Made by a program: the position numbers and the translations under genes
Notes under the pieces: model-generated
Told to the model about the DNA's origin: nothing
The model's input: only the letters and a program-made list of their open reading frames with translations
The model's database searches: none
Shown: piece after piece, positions 49,201 to 59,621 of the stretch
Layout: each line of letters starts with the position of its first letter
How positions within the stretch are numbered: the first letter of the stretch is position 1
Source of the DNA: Branchiostoma floridae
Lineage: Eukaryota; Chordata; Leptocardii; Amphioxiformes; Branchiostomatidae
DNA length: 64,000 bases
Assembly (NCBI RefSeq): GCF_000003815.2
Contig: NC_049991.1
Coordinates: 5,712,882 to 5,776,881, forward strand
Direction of reading: 5' to 3'

Positions 49201-52200
49201 CAAGGAGACTTAGCAGCTGCATTAGGTCAGTACATTGAAATAGGAAGATATTAGTATATCATGTGACAGAGTAACTACATGTGCATGGGCCATCTGAGAC
49301 AAAAAAAGGTAGCGTCTCAACAACTTCAAAGTACTGTGGTTGGTTACATACTTAAGAAATCCAAAATAAGTAATGTTCATCCATGTCCAAACTTACAAAT
49401 TCAGAAAATGGAATTTCAGACTTTTGCATGGTGCACACTCGGGTAAGTTACGGCCTGTGATTCGATGAAGCTTGCCGAGGAGTGAAAAAGGGCGCGGTCC
49501 CTCAAGGTTACCAGGGCGATGGAACCGAACATGAAATTCGAACCACTACGTGTCCGCAGTTGACTCCGCTTGACCACAACGTTGCAGAACGGTCCAATGT
49601 CATAATGTAACGATACATTGCGAAAACAGTAACTCACTATGTATGGGGCACACTCACCACTTTTGGTAAAACGTCCAAATGCAAACCGTATTAGATATGG
49701 ATGAAGAATGTATCAAATATTGACATAATTCGATGCCTATGACAAAAAGAGGCCCCCGCGGAAGCCGCATAATGGTACCGTCCGAGCCCCGTTCGATCGA
49801 ACGGCCGAACCCTTGGGTTGTGAAATGGCGGGAAAACGACAGCGGCGCTGGCAGCGGTTCTGAAGGACCGTTACCATCGCATTTACGGGCTTCGTCCTCG
49901 GTGACAACAGTACTTTTGCTGACAATATCGACAAATTCGTATTTATCATCCCTTTTAAAAGAAATTTATCCATCGCTATTTGGTTTCATCATGAAAGGAC
50001 TTCCTCTAGAGCGGATTATTGACAAAAATTAGAAAAAAACCTCCATTTTACCTATTTTTCACCCCAAAAAAGTTATGATGAATTAATATACAACAAAATA
50101 GCGACGGAGAAACTAAATATACTTGAGTTTATCTGTCATCCTGTGAAATATGAGGGTCCAGAACGTTGTCTCCACCGAGGACAGGGCACATGAAATGAAC
50201 CTAATATTTTTTAACCAAAATGTGTGTTTTTTAACCCCAAAATCTATCATATCAACATAATTTGTCCGGGGTTTTATTTCAGTTAATTACTACTAGCACC
50301 TTGTGAAATTTCATTGCAATACGACCATGCTATCGAATTTTACAAGCATGTACCCATTTTACCATGTATACCGCAGTGTCACATGCCGTAATTGACCAGA
50401 GCAACCAACAGGGTAAAAAGCTCATTTTTCCAACCACGTACCACAGACAAAAAGGCAAAAATACACAATAGGTCTACAGAAACCCAATACATTTCATGCA
50501 GGCCTGAGGTCTACGAACTCTTGTTTCAGTCTGTTGGGTTGTTGTGAATTTTGGTGTAACACACTCACATAAACTTTGGACTTGTATCTATACTATATAG
50601 TCTGTCTGCTCTGTTGTTACATTTGTTGAATGCTAGCACGTTTCACGACCTCCCCAGGTGAAAGGCCTTATAAGTGTAACAAATGTGGCCGTGGGTTCTC
50701 GGAGTCCGGCGCCCTGCTACGGCACCACAAAGCGCTCATCTCGTGCACAGACAAGGCGAAAACGTCCAACTTCAGCCAGGTCAGGATTCGCCCCGTTGAC
50801 AACTTCGACGCATCAGAGACTCTTACGCATCACATGACCAGGAGCAGAACAAGGAATGCTGGGAATGTGGCAGCAGAGGATCCTGGGATGGGAGCAGAGG
50901 ATTCTGGGATGGCAGAAGAGGATGCTGGGATGGCAGCAGGGGATGATGGGAATGGAGAAGCAGGGGATGATGGGATGGAAGAGGCTGAGCCTGTTGCTGT
51001 AGAGCTAGGGATGACCTCTGTTGAAGGTCATCTAGAGGGGGTACAAGTTGAGGAAGCTACCACTGCTGCAGAGGGGGAGGAGCCCCTGGACAGTGTTGAG
51101 GAAGGTAAGATAGGCTCCAGGTAGTTACAAGATGCTTTTATAATTCTTTAAGTGGCCAGATTGTAACTGATACAGAAAAAATTGAATGGAGAGGATAGCA
51201 ATGAAAATAGCAACGCTGTCAGGCCTCAAAATTAACTTTTATCCCTATCGTCCCTGAAGTCTCAGAAAACTGAATTCCAAGTTCTGAAGTAAACTTGAAT
51301 TGTCCAAAATCTTTTTGCAAAAAAAAAAGGCTATAGCTAGTACCTGTCATGTCTCTGGGAGTATGCCTTAGGAAGAGATTAACAAGTTCAGGATTGTATT
51401 CACCATGTGCCTACAGACAGGGAAATTTACAATGTACTGGAATTTTCCCAAAGCGCATATCCAACTGTTAATTTCACTTCTGATCCTTTCTGATCTGTTC
51501 TTGCCTACATCTACTATGTGACCTTACAAATTAAGTAACAATACAACTCTAATGATAAACACATCACTACTATTTTTGTACAGGGGACAGTGAAGAGAAT
51601 GAGCAACCCAGCCCTCAGGAGTTACCTAACCAGTGTCGTGTGTGTAAGGTGGTCCTCACAAACAGTCACAACCTGAAACTGCACCTGCTAGCCGCGCATC
51701 TACAGGTTGGTTTGTTTGTTTAGGATATTCTATGGATCACATCCTGCTCAGACACAATTCAAGATTCTAGATCTAGATTTTCAAAATAAACATCATAAAC
51801 GTTGTAAGAAAAGTTGAAGCGATAGAACATGCTTTTACAGCCATCAATTTTTTTTCTGTATTCCAGATCTAGAGGTACAGTTGCAGATTTACCCATAGCT
51901 GTATATTCTGCATCAAAATGAAACGTATTTCCAACAGTCAAAAATTGTTACCCACGTTTTTCACTGTCCAACTCCAGTCTTTGTCAAGGAATGCACAATC
52001 CACTGCTTCTGTGACATCACGTTATGCAGATAAAACAAGTTACTCGGTAAGCAGTGGATCATATTAAGTAAATTGCAGAAAGCGCGAATACTCCATGTTG
52101 TACAAAATAAATTCTGTGTACGCAGGGCTCTAGCCAGCTCGATTTTTTTTTCCGTCAGCCAATTCCAATCGTTGTGAAAACCGCGAAAATTAATTTCTCC

Positions 52201-55200
52201 TTTGACACTACATAGTAGTAAATGTTGCAATTGAGACCTTGAAAAAAGGGTTTTAATGAGTTTATCGTATGAAAGGGCGCCGACACACATTGTCAGCAAT
52301 CATAACAATAGCAAAACAAACAGTGTGTGGCTATTACGGCTGTGGACAGCGTCCCCAAGCCGCCTGTCAAGGTTGACGGATTGCTTTAAAAATTTTTCCG
52401 TCAGAGGCAGCAAATTTCCGTCAATTGACAGAAAAACGGACGCTGGCTAGAGCCCTGTATGTACGTAATCGTGTGCGTATGTTCCAGGATACGCCGTTCC
52501 GCTGTGGTTTGTGCGCGTTTTGCACGGGGGAGCGGTCGGACCTGCAGAAGCACATGTTGATGAAGCACCGGCGGCACCTGGGGGAGGGGCAGTACCTGGA
52601 CGTGGTGCAGGTGGACGGGCAGGGAAACATCCGGCCACTCCCCAGGCCGCATGACAAGCGCATGCCGGAGATGACCGCTGGGGGGACGGAGGAGGTAGCC
52701 TGAGAAGCCTGAGTTCTAGACTAATTTAGCTTGTAAATATTGGGGGTAGCAATAGTTGTAGGGGTGCAGGTGGACGGGCAGGGAAACATCCGGCCACTCC
52801 CCAGGCCACACGACAAGCGCATGCCGGAGATGACTGCTGGGGGCACAGAGGAGGTAGCCTGAGTAGCCTGAGTTCTAGACTTGTTTATCTTGTGTATAGT
52901 GGTGGTAGCAATAGTTGTAGGGGTGCAGGTGGACGGGCAGGGAAACATCCGGCCACCCCCCAGGCCTCACGACAAGCGCATGCCGGAAATGACCGCTGGG
53001 GGCACAGAGGAGGTAACCAGAGTATTCAACTTGTCTGGCTTGTCTGTAGTGAGGTTAGCAATAGTTGTAGTAACTTCATTAGCTTTATAAGGCTAGATCA
53101 TAGGTTACATGGACAGGAATCGGGGTACAAGATTTTTTCACAGTGTAGGGGGCATATTAGCGTGGCAAAGCCACATGGCAAGCGATGCAGGCATTAGATT
53201 TGTAGGAGGGTCTGGCATGGGGGCATCTCCCTTTGAAAAGTTTCTAACTCTCAGAAACTCTATTTCTTGCATTTTGAGGGCCATTTTGTTTGTAAACAAC
53301 AAAAACCCCATACGCTGGTTGAAACATAGATTAGGTGCCCAGATACATGTAGTGTTGCGTAATCGGCAGTGCCTTGGTCTCAGGCCCAAGAGGTCCCTGG
53401 TTCGAAACCTGCCATGTCACCTATCTTGTGCCCTTGAGAAATGCACTTTCCCCACTTCACCTAACAATAAACCTAACTATAAACCTCACTATAATCCTTA
53501 CAATAAACCTAACAGTGATTCGTAGGAGCTTTCATTTATAGACCAATTGTAGGGCAAGGTAATGGCAAAATTGATCCCCTTGAATTTGTGAAGAAATCTC
53601 CTGACAATTTTTTCCTCAATGACATCAGGAAACAGCGGCGGATCTGCTTGGAGAGGCGATGGCTAACTCTGGGATCTCCTCAGATGAGACAGAGATGGTG
53701 GATGCTGCCATCAACACAGAGGAGACCTCCCTTGATGGGGGTGGGAACCCTGCAGCAAGCGCCGCCTTGGAACAACTGTTGGAACTGCAGCATATGACAG
53801 AGACTACAAGCCAGGTATGCTATAGTATAGAATAGGTATTGTAGGTTTGACATACTGGTAGTAATGTACAATGTACATAATGTAATAGGACAGTGAATCC
53901 CATTCAGAATGTCTATAAGATTCACCAATAATGCAACTATGTATTTCAAGCTACATTTAGACACTTTTTGATGAAAAGATTTTGATTTGTTACCCCCATG
54001 AGATGTGAAGGAATTGTTTAAGGTGTTTCTGTCAGTCTGTGTTTGCTTCGAGATATTTGTGGTGAGAATAACTTCATGTGGATGGATTGTAATGATTGTA
54101 AATGATATCTTTGGTACATGGATAGGGTTGGAAAAAGTCAAGGTCAATTTTTGGCCCCCTAGTGTGTTACAATGATACTGCAACAGAACTTCTGCTTATT
54201 TGTATCTTTTGTCCTAGACCAGGGCTCTAGCCAGCGTCCGTTTTTCCGTCAATTGACGGAAATTTGCTGCGTGTGACGGAAAAATTTTTAAACCAATCCA
54301 TCAACTTTGACGGACAAAAATCTGATAAAAGCTCCTTGGTGGAAGCTACAGGCTGCTTGAGGACGCCGTCCACAGCCGTAAAAGCCACACACTGTTTGTT
54401 TTGCTATTGTTATGATTGTTGACAATGTGTGTCGGTGCCCTTTCGCATACGATAATCTCATTATAACCCGTTTTTCAAGGTCTCTGTTCAGTCTCTCTAA
54501 CTCCTGGAATAGTGTTTTCGCAACAATGGGAATTGGCTGGCGGAAAAAAATGTCGAGCTGGCTAGAGCCCTGTCCTAGACATGCCATGGTCTTGTTGTTT
54601 CTATTCTAGCCTCCTGTACACAGCCGTAGAACCCTGCACAAGTGTCCACATGAAGGCTGCAACCGTAGTTTCCGGGGGTCCAGCTATCTCAAACTCCATC
54701 TAAGGTCCCATTCAGGTAAGGATATTACTTATTTTCTTAGTGCATTAGAGAAATTTGTACAAGTTCAAATCTATGGAAAGGAGTAGAATTTCCAAAATTT
54801 CTGAAATATTTGTGGAAGAAATAGGAGTTATCAAAGATCTCATTCCTACATAAAATAATTTTTGTGAATTTCTTGATGAGTGCCATAACCCTATCTAGGG
54901 CTGGGTATCGGTACAGCGTACCGGTACAAAACCGGTTTTTCTTATTGGACCGGTCCAGAAAAAACGGACCTGAAAAAAATAGGTAGACCGGATGTTGGAC
55001 CGATTAGAAAATTAACAGATTATTTTATCAAGCATTCACACGTTTTGGCGCTTGCAGGTGGAAGAAAATAACAAGAGTGAAGTAGAGTTTCTAGTAATTT
55101 CTACAAAGTTTTACAGCCAATCGTACAGGCGCAGTTAGCATTGTAGGATTTTAAAACGCCAGTGTAAGTCTAATACTCCACTGAACAGATTATTTATAGT

Positions 55201-58200
55201 GAAATGTGCCATTGGTATGAGTCATACTGAATAAGGTCCAGGTTCAGGTCTGGACCTGGACCTGATCCTCTGGACCTGAACCGGACCTGGACCTGAATTT
55301 TCTGTACCGGTACCCACCCATAACCCTTATCCATTAGGGGCCAGGGTACTGGTACAGAAAATTCACGTACAGATCCAGTTCAGGTCCAGGGATCAGGTCC
55401 TTAACTCCTTGTGGTAGCGGCCACATCTTTGACATGTGTCCATACTAGGGACTGAAAATTTGGTGAATGACTGAAAGTGGACAGCTTGAGACCGTTTGAC
55501 TGTGGAAATTTGGTAACAATTACTATAAACTTTACTCTACTTTCTTCTTGTTATTCTATTGGACCAGTAAGTCTTCAAACATGTGAATGCCTGCCGATAT
55601 AACCTATTCATTTTCTAATTGGTCCCAAATCTGGTCCACTGATTTTTATTAGGTCTGTTTTTTTGGACCAGTTCATCAAGAAAAAACATTTTTTTTAAAT
55701 TAGTGATCCTCCACTATCCTTCAGTGCCAGCTATACATGTATCTCTTCCCGTAAAGGGTCATTCGTCAGATGCTAATCTTTTGAACTTGTGCATGTTTTA
55801 TTTGATGGTTATCTGTGGAAAGTGTTACACTCAACAAATGACCCTCCTTGACCTTTGCAGGAGAGCGCCCATTCAAGTGCAGTATGTGCGATGGACACTT
55901 TGTTTCCCGCGACTCCCTGAAGCGACACATTGTGTCACACACGGACGAACGGAGGTACAAGTGCGGGGAGTGCGGAAAGCTGTACAAGCGTATCTCCCAC
56001 GTGAAGGAACATCTACGTGTTCACTGTCCGGACAAGCCCTTCCAATGTCCCCACTGTAAAAAACATTACAAGACTCAGGTGAGAAACTCTTCTTTTGAAA
56101 CATTTATTAAGACATCAGGTAATCTCTACTCTACTTCACTCTAGTTTATTATTAACCGGTAACCCCATAACGTGTGAGCGCCTTCCGATATAATCTGTTC
56201 ATTTTCTAACTGGTCCATTATCAGGTCTACTGAATTTTTTTTGGTTTCCTTTTTTCAGCCCAATCCAACAAGAAAATACAATTTTGTGCCGGTACCTGTA
56301 TTCTGTATTGAACTGTTTTGCCCGTTCATTCTAGTGACGCTCAAGAAGAGAGATGGATGTCACTCGAAACGTCTTAAGTAAATCTCCGTTTCTTCTCCAG
56401 TTGTAGACATCGAACTGTTTTTAATTAAATCTTCAGATTCTTTTGAAAGAATAGCCCGCACCATTGTATGTGGTTTGAATTATATTCCTCTTCTGTTATA
56501 GAGCTCACTTAGAGTCCACCTACGAACCCATGACAACGCCATGCCATTTTCCTGCGAGTTCTGCGATCGAAGCTTTCGCGAGAAGGCGTCGCTGGTCCGC
56601 CACCTGAGGACACACACGGGAGAAAAGCCCTTCAAGTGTACGAGGTGCAACAGGGGGTTTGCTGAACATGGAACACTCAGGAGGCACCTGAGAGCAAAGG
56701 GTTTGTACATGTGGATGATATTGTAAACTAACATCACAGTTTTTCTGCATTGTAGTCAGTTCTTGTCACCATACATGTATTTGTTCATGGTTTCTGAAGA
56801 ATAGATACAGAACATTGGGGCTTGAAATATATGGGCGTGTGCACTGTTGTGCTCCCAAATCGGAGTTGTGAAAGTTTTGACTGTTGGTACACTGGTGCAC
56901 CTACATATTTGTGTTCCTACACATTACATAAGATTTATGCCACGTATACAGCATATTTTTGACATTTTAGTAGTAGTAGTATCTACATGTAATATTTGAT
57001 TATACTGCTGCGTGGGTCCCTGACACATTTTGCACAACGTGTCCAAGCAGCTCTGTCCAGCTTCACACTGGCAAGGCCACACTCTTTAATACTCTTCTTA
57101 ACACACTCCTTCCAGTGCTAGATTTCCTTGATCTACCCTTGTAGTATTGTATTAATGTTACATGTTTAAGATTTGGAAACTAGCTACAAGATTTCAGATT
57201 GAAACCCTGAAGCACGACAGTGCATCAAAATAGTTTACATTATCTTTACCAGTGTACCTATTCCCCAAAATTGATTAAAGCCCTTGAAATTGAACACTAT
57301 GAAATGAAGTAGACACTTGACAAAGAAATTATTATAGGCAAAGTTGATGTGAAATGTTACACTGGATTTATAGGTGGATGTCGGATAGATGCAGCAGAGG
57401 AGGTCCCCACAGTGTTGGTAGAGTTTTCCTCCATGGTGGCGGATACTCAATCTTACATCATTCAGGGCTCGGAACACGGGCAAGATGGCAGCTCAGATGG
57501 ACAGACTCAACAGACTATACAGGTGTCACATCTACTCATCTCAGACTTTGAAAAAGTTCACTTTGTTGTATGCGTTTTGAAAAGATTGAATAGTCCTGCC
57601 GACAACGCCATTATTAGGTTCGAAATCAAATTCACAAACACACGATCTAGGTACAGTCCATTTTATTCTTCAGGGCATTCTGGGCATTTTGGTGGTGTTG
57701 AACGGCTAGACTGGAAACCAGAACATAGCAAGGTCGTAGGTTTCGATTCCGGGAATTCTTCCAAGGCATTGTGCCCTTAATTTGGAAAAGCACTTAACAT
57801 GACTTTCTCCACTCCATCCTGACTGTTGTAAAATTGGGCACCTGACTGTGGCTTGGGAGTCTAGATTGAAGGCGGTGGAAGGAAAGGGATGGGCTCCACC
57901 TTCCAGAACACCTTTCTCATGCGACGGCCATGATACATCTAAAACGAGTTCAATGTGGCAAACAAAAGACTGATTAGCATTTCAGCCAATGATAACCTGC
58001 CAATTAGGAATTAGTGACCAATAAGTGAATGGCTGCAAATCCATCAAAAATTTGCATTATTATGTTTTTGTTTTGCATCTCTTACGGGACTATGAGATCA
58101 GTCTACACTAGTGCATAACACTACTTGTAATATTTATTATTCTATCTTGTATTATAAAAAATTGTGTGGTTTGGGGGAAAACTAAATGGGACCTGATTTC

Positions 58201-59621
58201 AGAAATAAGTTTTGTCTGTTTGCCTCATTGACCTCATCTTCGATCTGTCATGGCCGCCGCGTGAGAAAGGTGTATACCATGCCCTAGCTGCACAGTACAC
58301 TAGATAACAACCTATTTTATCTTTGACCCCAAGAAAAGTCATTTGGCTATCTTTACATTTACATGTAACTCTGCTTTTTTCGATACTAATCATATCTCCC
58401 GTGCAACTTGCTGACTAGCTGACATGGTTTAATTTATTCACGGTTGCCTTGGCAATGATTAGAGTTCCTAATTGTGATTGGTCCATTGTTGTAGGTGATG
58501 GGAGGTGTGACCAATGACCAGATAGTGGAGGCCCTGAGAATGGCCCAGGCCAGTGGGGAAGTCCAGGAGGTCCAGGTCCAACAGGTGAGAACTTGACTGT
58601 GTTGATGTTCACTTTGAAGCCTACAAATCCTAACAGCTGTGACAAACTTTTAATATGCAGTTACAGTAGAGTTTAGTATGTGTGCATGGTTCGAAATACC
58701 AGGTAGCCCAGTTACAGCGTGCAACTGCACTTGGTTTGGCAACGTCAGATTGCGTAGTAAGCTAACCAGTTTCGAGGCTAAGACTGCAAGTGTGTGCATC
58801 TGTGTGTGCAAGCAGCCTGTTGTTGTGTGCACGTGATTCATAATCAAGGTTCCAACACCAAATCATGTTTCAGGATAAAGACTGGAACTTATTGACTGAG
58901 GTATCATACTGACTTTCAAATTGAAGAGCTTTCTTTTAAGTTACCACCCTGATGTTCTTTAATCTCTCACTGGTTTCCAGCCGCCCGGCATTGCTTTTCC
59001 ATTGAATGTTCATGGGCAAACTACCTTTTGGTTCACCATTGATGCCCACTGGGCAGACTGCCTATAAAAATTATTTAGAACCTTGACCCTCTTTGCGTAA
59101 CTCCATAATTCTTAGAGAAAAAAAATATCTAAATGGTTGCTTCACTTTGCTAAAGGTTAAAGGCTGTCTTTCTTTAAAATGTCTACATTTGTTTATTCTG
59201 AAGCTATATTGACTTGCTTCTTGTTAATGGTTCAATGTTTAAACTGATTGTGTTGCACAATCCCACCCAGGGGGAAGCCATGGATATATCGGATCAGCAC
59301 GGGGCCTCTGTTGTCGTAACCAGCGAGGTTGTTCACATCGACCCCTCCGTTATCATGAGTACGTCCTCCGCCACTGACCTCCACAACCTCCCAGCAACAG
59401 CAGAGATGGTGCCACAGGTCACGGTGTCAGAGGTCATGGGTCAAGATGGAGGTCAGGTCACAGTAGCAGAGGTCATGGGTCATGCTGAAGGTCTGGACCA
59501 GGAAGTCACCACTGTTGGGGACTCAGCCAGTGGGATGGTCAACATGGTCAAGCTGGCCCCTACTGTGGACGATAGCAACATGCAGACAGACATAGAGACA
59601 GTCGTAGTGGAAATGCATTGA
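37299..59621 (+). CDS. E4F1: E4F1-type zinc-finger transcription factor / ubiquitin ligase, complete (982 aa)
   Basis: Sixteen exons: 37299-37368, 38059-38373, 38773-38865, 39873-40041, 41455-41560, 47028-47148, 50658-51104, 51584-51705, 52488-52694, 53629-53814, 54610-54715, 55861-56078, 56502-56700, 57374-57522, 58495-58584 and 59271-59621. Phases agree throughout. Residues 35-58 ([20 protein letters not shown]) match the N-terminal C2HC module of vertebrate E4F1, the region tied to its atypical E3 activity. Further fingers lie at about 186-320 (five, ending in the C2HC-type [10 protein letters not shown]), 457 and 486, and 617-785 (six). Exon 13 ends [16 protein letters not shown] and exon 14 has [18 protein letters not shown], both E4F1 signatures. 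In vertebrates E4F1 binds DNA and acts on p53 and metabolic genes. It is longer than human E4F1 (about 784 aa), partly through an acidic repeat in exon 7. Exon 9 is partly duplicated in the following intron. The start ATG was chosen as the first in frame, with a phase-1 donor after GAT G. Confidence 0.93.
38868..39850. repeat. About 1 kb of CATC/CATT microsatellite in E4F1 intron 3
   Basis: Almost continuous variants of CCATCCATC, CCATTCATC and CTTCCCTCC. A long open frame across it is a by-product of the 4-bp repeat lacking stop codons. Longer internal periodicity is present: a block with TTTTCCATCTTCTCCATTCA recurs. Confidence 0.95.
40735..41290. mobile_element. Dispersed repeat split by a hAT-like element (40811-41227) with 8-bp TSD
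   Basis: The inner 417-bp element has ends TAGTGGTGCGTACC and GGTACGCACCACTA and is flanked on both sides by GGCTTGAG (40803-40810 and 41228-41235), an exact 8-bp duplication. Its interior consists largely of AGGTCCGGA-like repeats. The interrupted host sequence is the TTGCTTGAGTAA family seen at 29565 and 31915. Confidence 0.88.
42184..42630 (+). pseudogene. Decayed cysteine-rich ORF, weakly like the P2X7 ballast domain
   Basis: An acidic start ([20 protein letters not shown]) is followed, after frame changes, by WCRCDDYNC, then [15 protein letters not shown], then [14 protein letters not shown]. The order of Cys-pair motifs and a C-x-x-H-x-x-F segment recalls the zinc-binding cytoplasmic ballast domain of P2X7, which occurs in many stand-alone invertebrate proteins. 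At least two frameshifts or stops break it. The match is by eye and weak; another zinc-binding transposon protein is possible. Confidence 0.3.
45370..46400. repeat. Degenerate tandem repeat of about 210 bp
   Basis: ACACAAAAAGTTTGAAGACC-type blocks occur near 45470, 45685 and 45892, with a diverged one near 46338. Units also share CCAATTTCTCGTAAACGGTA. About four copies lie inside the TTAA-flanked element. Confidence 0.75.
47232..47448. mobile_element. Foldback element with arms of about 100 bp
   Basis: CTATACAATATGCCTTGGGG at the left and CTCCAAGGTGTATTGTAG at the right are inverted, as are AACCAGCTGTCAGCCAATCA and its partner TGATTGGCTGACAACTGGTT. Most of the element is stem. It lies in E4F1 intron 6, 83 bp after exon 6. 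Confidence 0.7.
47590..48230. repeat. Four-copy tandem repeat, about 150 bp period
   Basis: CTTGACATT-type blocks occur at 47741, 47893, 48045 and 48192 (steps 152, 152, 147). Units share TTTGATTTTGGGCCTCCT and a phrase like GTATCTCCGGAACG. It lies in E4F1 intron 6. A single related unit is near 54000-54180. Confidence 0.8.
48231..50640. other. Rest of E4F1 intron 6, unclassified
   Basis: At 48490-48573 a short frame ([20 protein letters not shown]) ends at a GTATGT donor-like site, but no partner exon was found. 49430-49960 is GC-richer than its surroundings with ORFs on both strands and no recognisable domain. It may be an uncharacterised mobile element or regulatory island. Confidence 0.3.
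52123..52457. mobile_element. hAT-like MITE just upstream of E4F1 exon 9
   Basis: Same ends as 30001-30330 (CAGGGCTCTAGCCAGC). The flanks TGTGTACG and TATGTACG match at 7 of 8 bases. The right end is 30 bp before the exon 9 start, so the branch point of that intron probably lies in or at the edge of the element. Confidence 0.85.
52695..53012 (+). repeat. Two in-frame copies of the E4F1 exon 9 3' end
   Basis: GTGGACGGGCAGGGAAACAT starts in exon 9 at 52611 and again at 52770 and 52929, an exact 159-bp period. Copies at 52770-52853 and 52929-53012 each encode 28 codons ([20 protein letters not shown] and onward to GGTEE), are preceded by GGGGTGCAG and followed by GAG|GTAGCC or GAG|GTAACC. Length 84 and phase 0 at both ends would keep the E4F1 frame if spliced in. 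The preceding sequence is a poor polypyrimidine tract, so use as exons is uncertain. Confidence 0.85.
53136..53330. repeat. Dispersed repeat, relative of 60391-60573
   Basis: GGGGGCATCTCCCTTTGAAA and the AACTCTATTTCTTGCATTTT block parallel the GGGGCATGCTTCCCC and CGCCATTTCCTGCATTTTGA blocks at 60391-60573. Non-coding. Confidence 0.5.
53340..53470 (+). mobile_element. tRNA-derived SINE, fragment
   Basis: A-box-like TGCGTAATCGGCAGTG, B-box-like GGTTCGAAACC, and the CTTGTGCCCTTGAGAAATGC body shared with 7893. The 3' body is missing; instead ACCTAACAATAAACC-like short repeats follow. Confidence 0.65.
54220..54572. mobile_element. hAT-like MITE with exact 8-bp TSD, E4F1 intron 10
   Basis: CAGGGCTCTAGCCAGCG and the inverted end GAGCTGGCTAGAGCCCTG bound the element. 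TCCTAGAC occurs on both sides (54212-54219 and 54573-54580). It lies in the opposite orientation to the copy at 52123. Right edge 37 bp before exon 11. Confidence 0.88.
54898..55330. mobile_element. MITE with GGGCTGGGTATCGGTAC ends
   Basis: The left end GGGCTGGGTATCGGTACAG and right end CTGTACCGGTACCCACCC are inverted. The flanks CATAACCCTATC and CATAACCCTTATC are direct repeats. The interior contains CCTGGACCTGA-like repeats. Confidence 0.6.
57690..57898 (+). mobile_element. tRNA-derived SINE, diverged
   Basis: A tRNA-like head with B-box-like GGTTTCGATTCC is followed by CATTGTGCCCTTAATTTGG and CACTTAACATGACTTTCTCC, matching the 7893 SINE body. A MITE begins at 57908. Confidence 0.55.
57908..58276. 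mobile_element. MITE, TATACACCTTTCTCACGCGG family, copy 1
   Basis: The ends ACACCTTTCTCATGCGACGG and CCGCCGCGTGAGAAAGGTGT are inverted. The whole element is about 90% identical by eye to 61384-61782. Intronic in E4F1 (intron 14). Confidence 0.8.

Noticed and set aside
53340-53420. Functional tRNA gene
   Set aside because: A and B boxes are present, but the stems do not pair as a cloverleaf and a SINE body follows.
53643-53656. MITE terminus (CTGCTTGGAGAGG) inside E4F1 exon 10
   Set aside because: The match to the CTCCAAGCAG family is short, has no partner end, and is in frame within a conserved-looking exon; probably coincidence.
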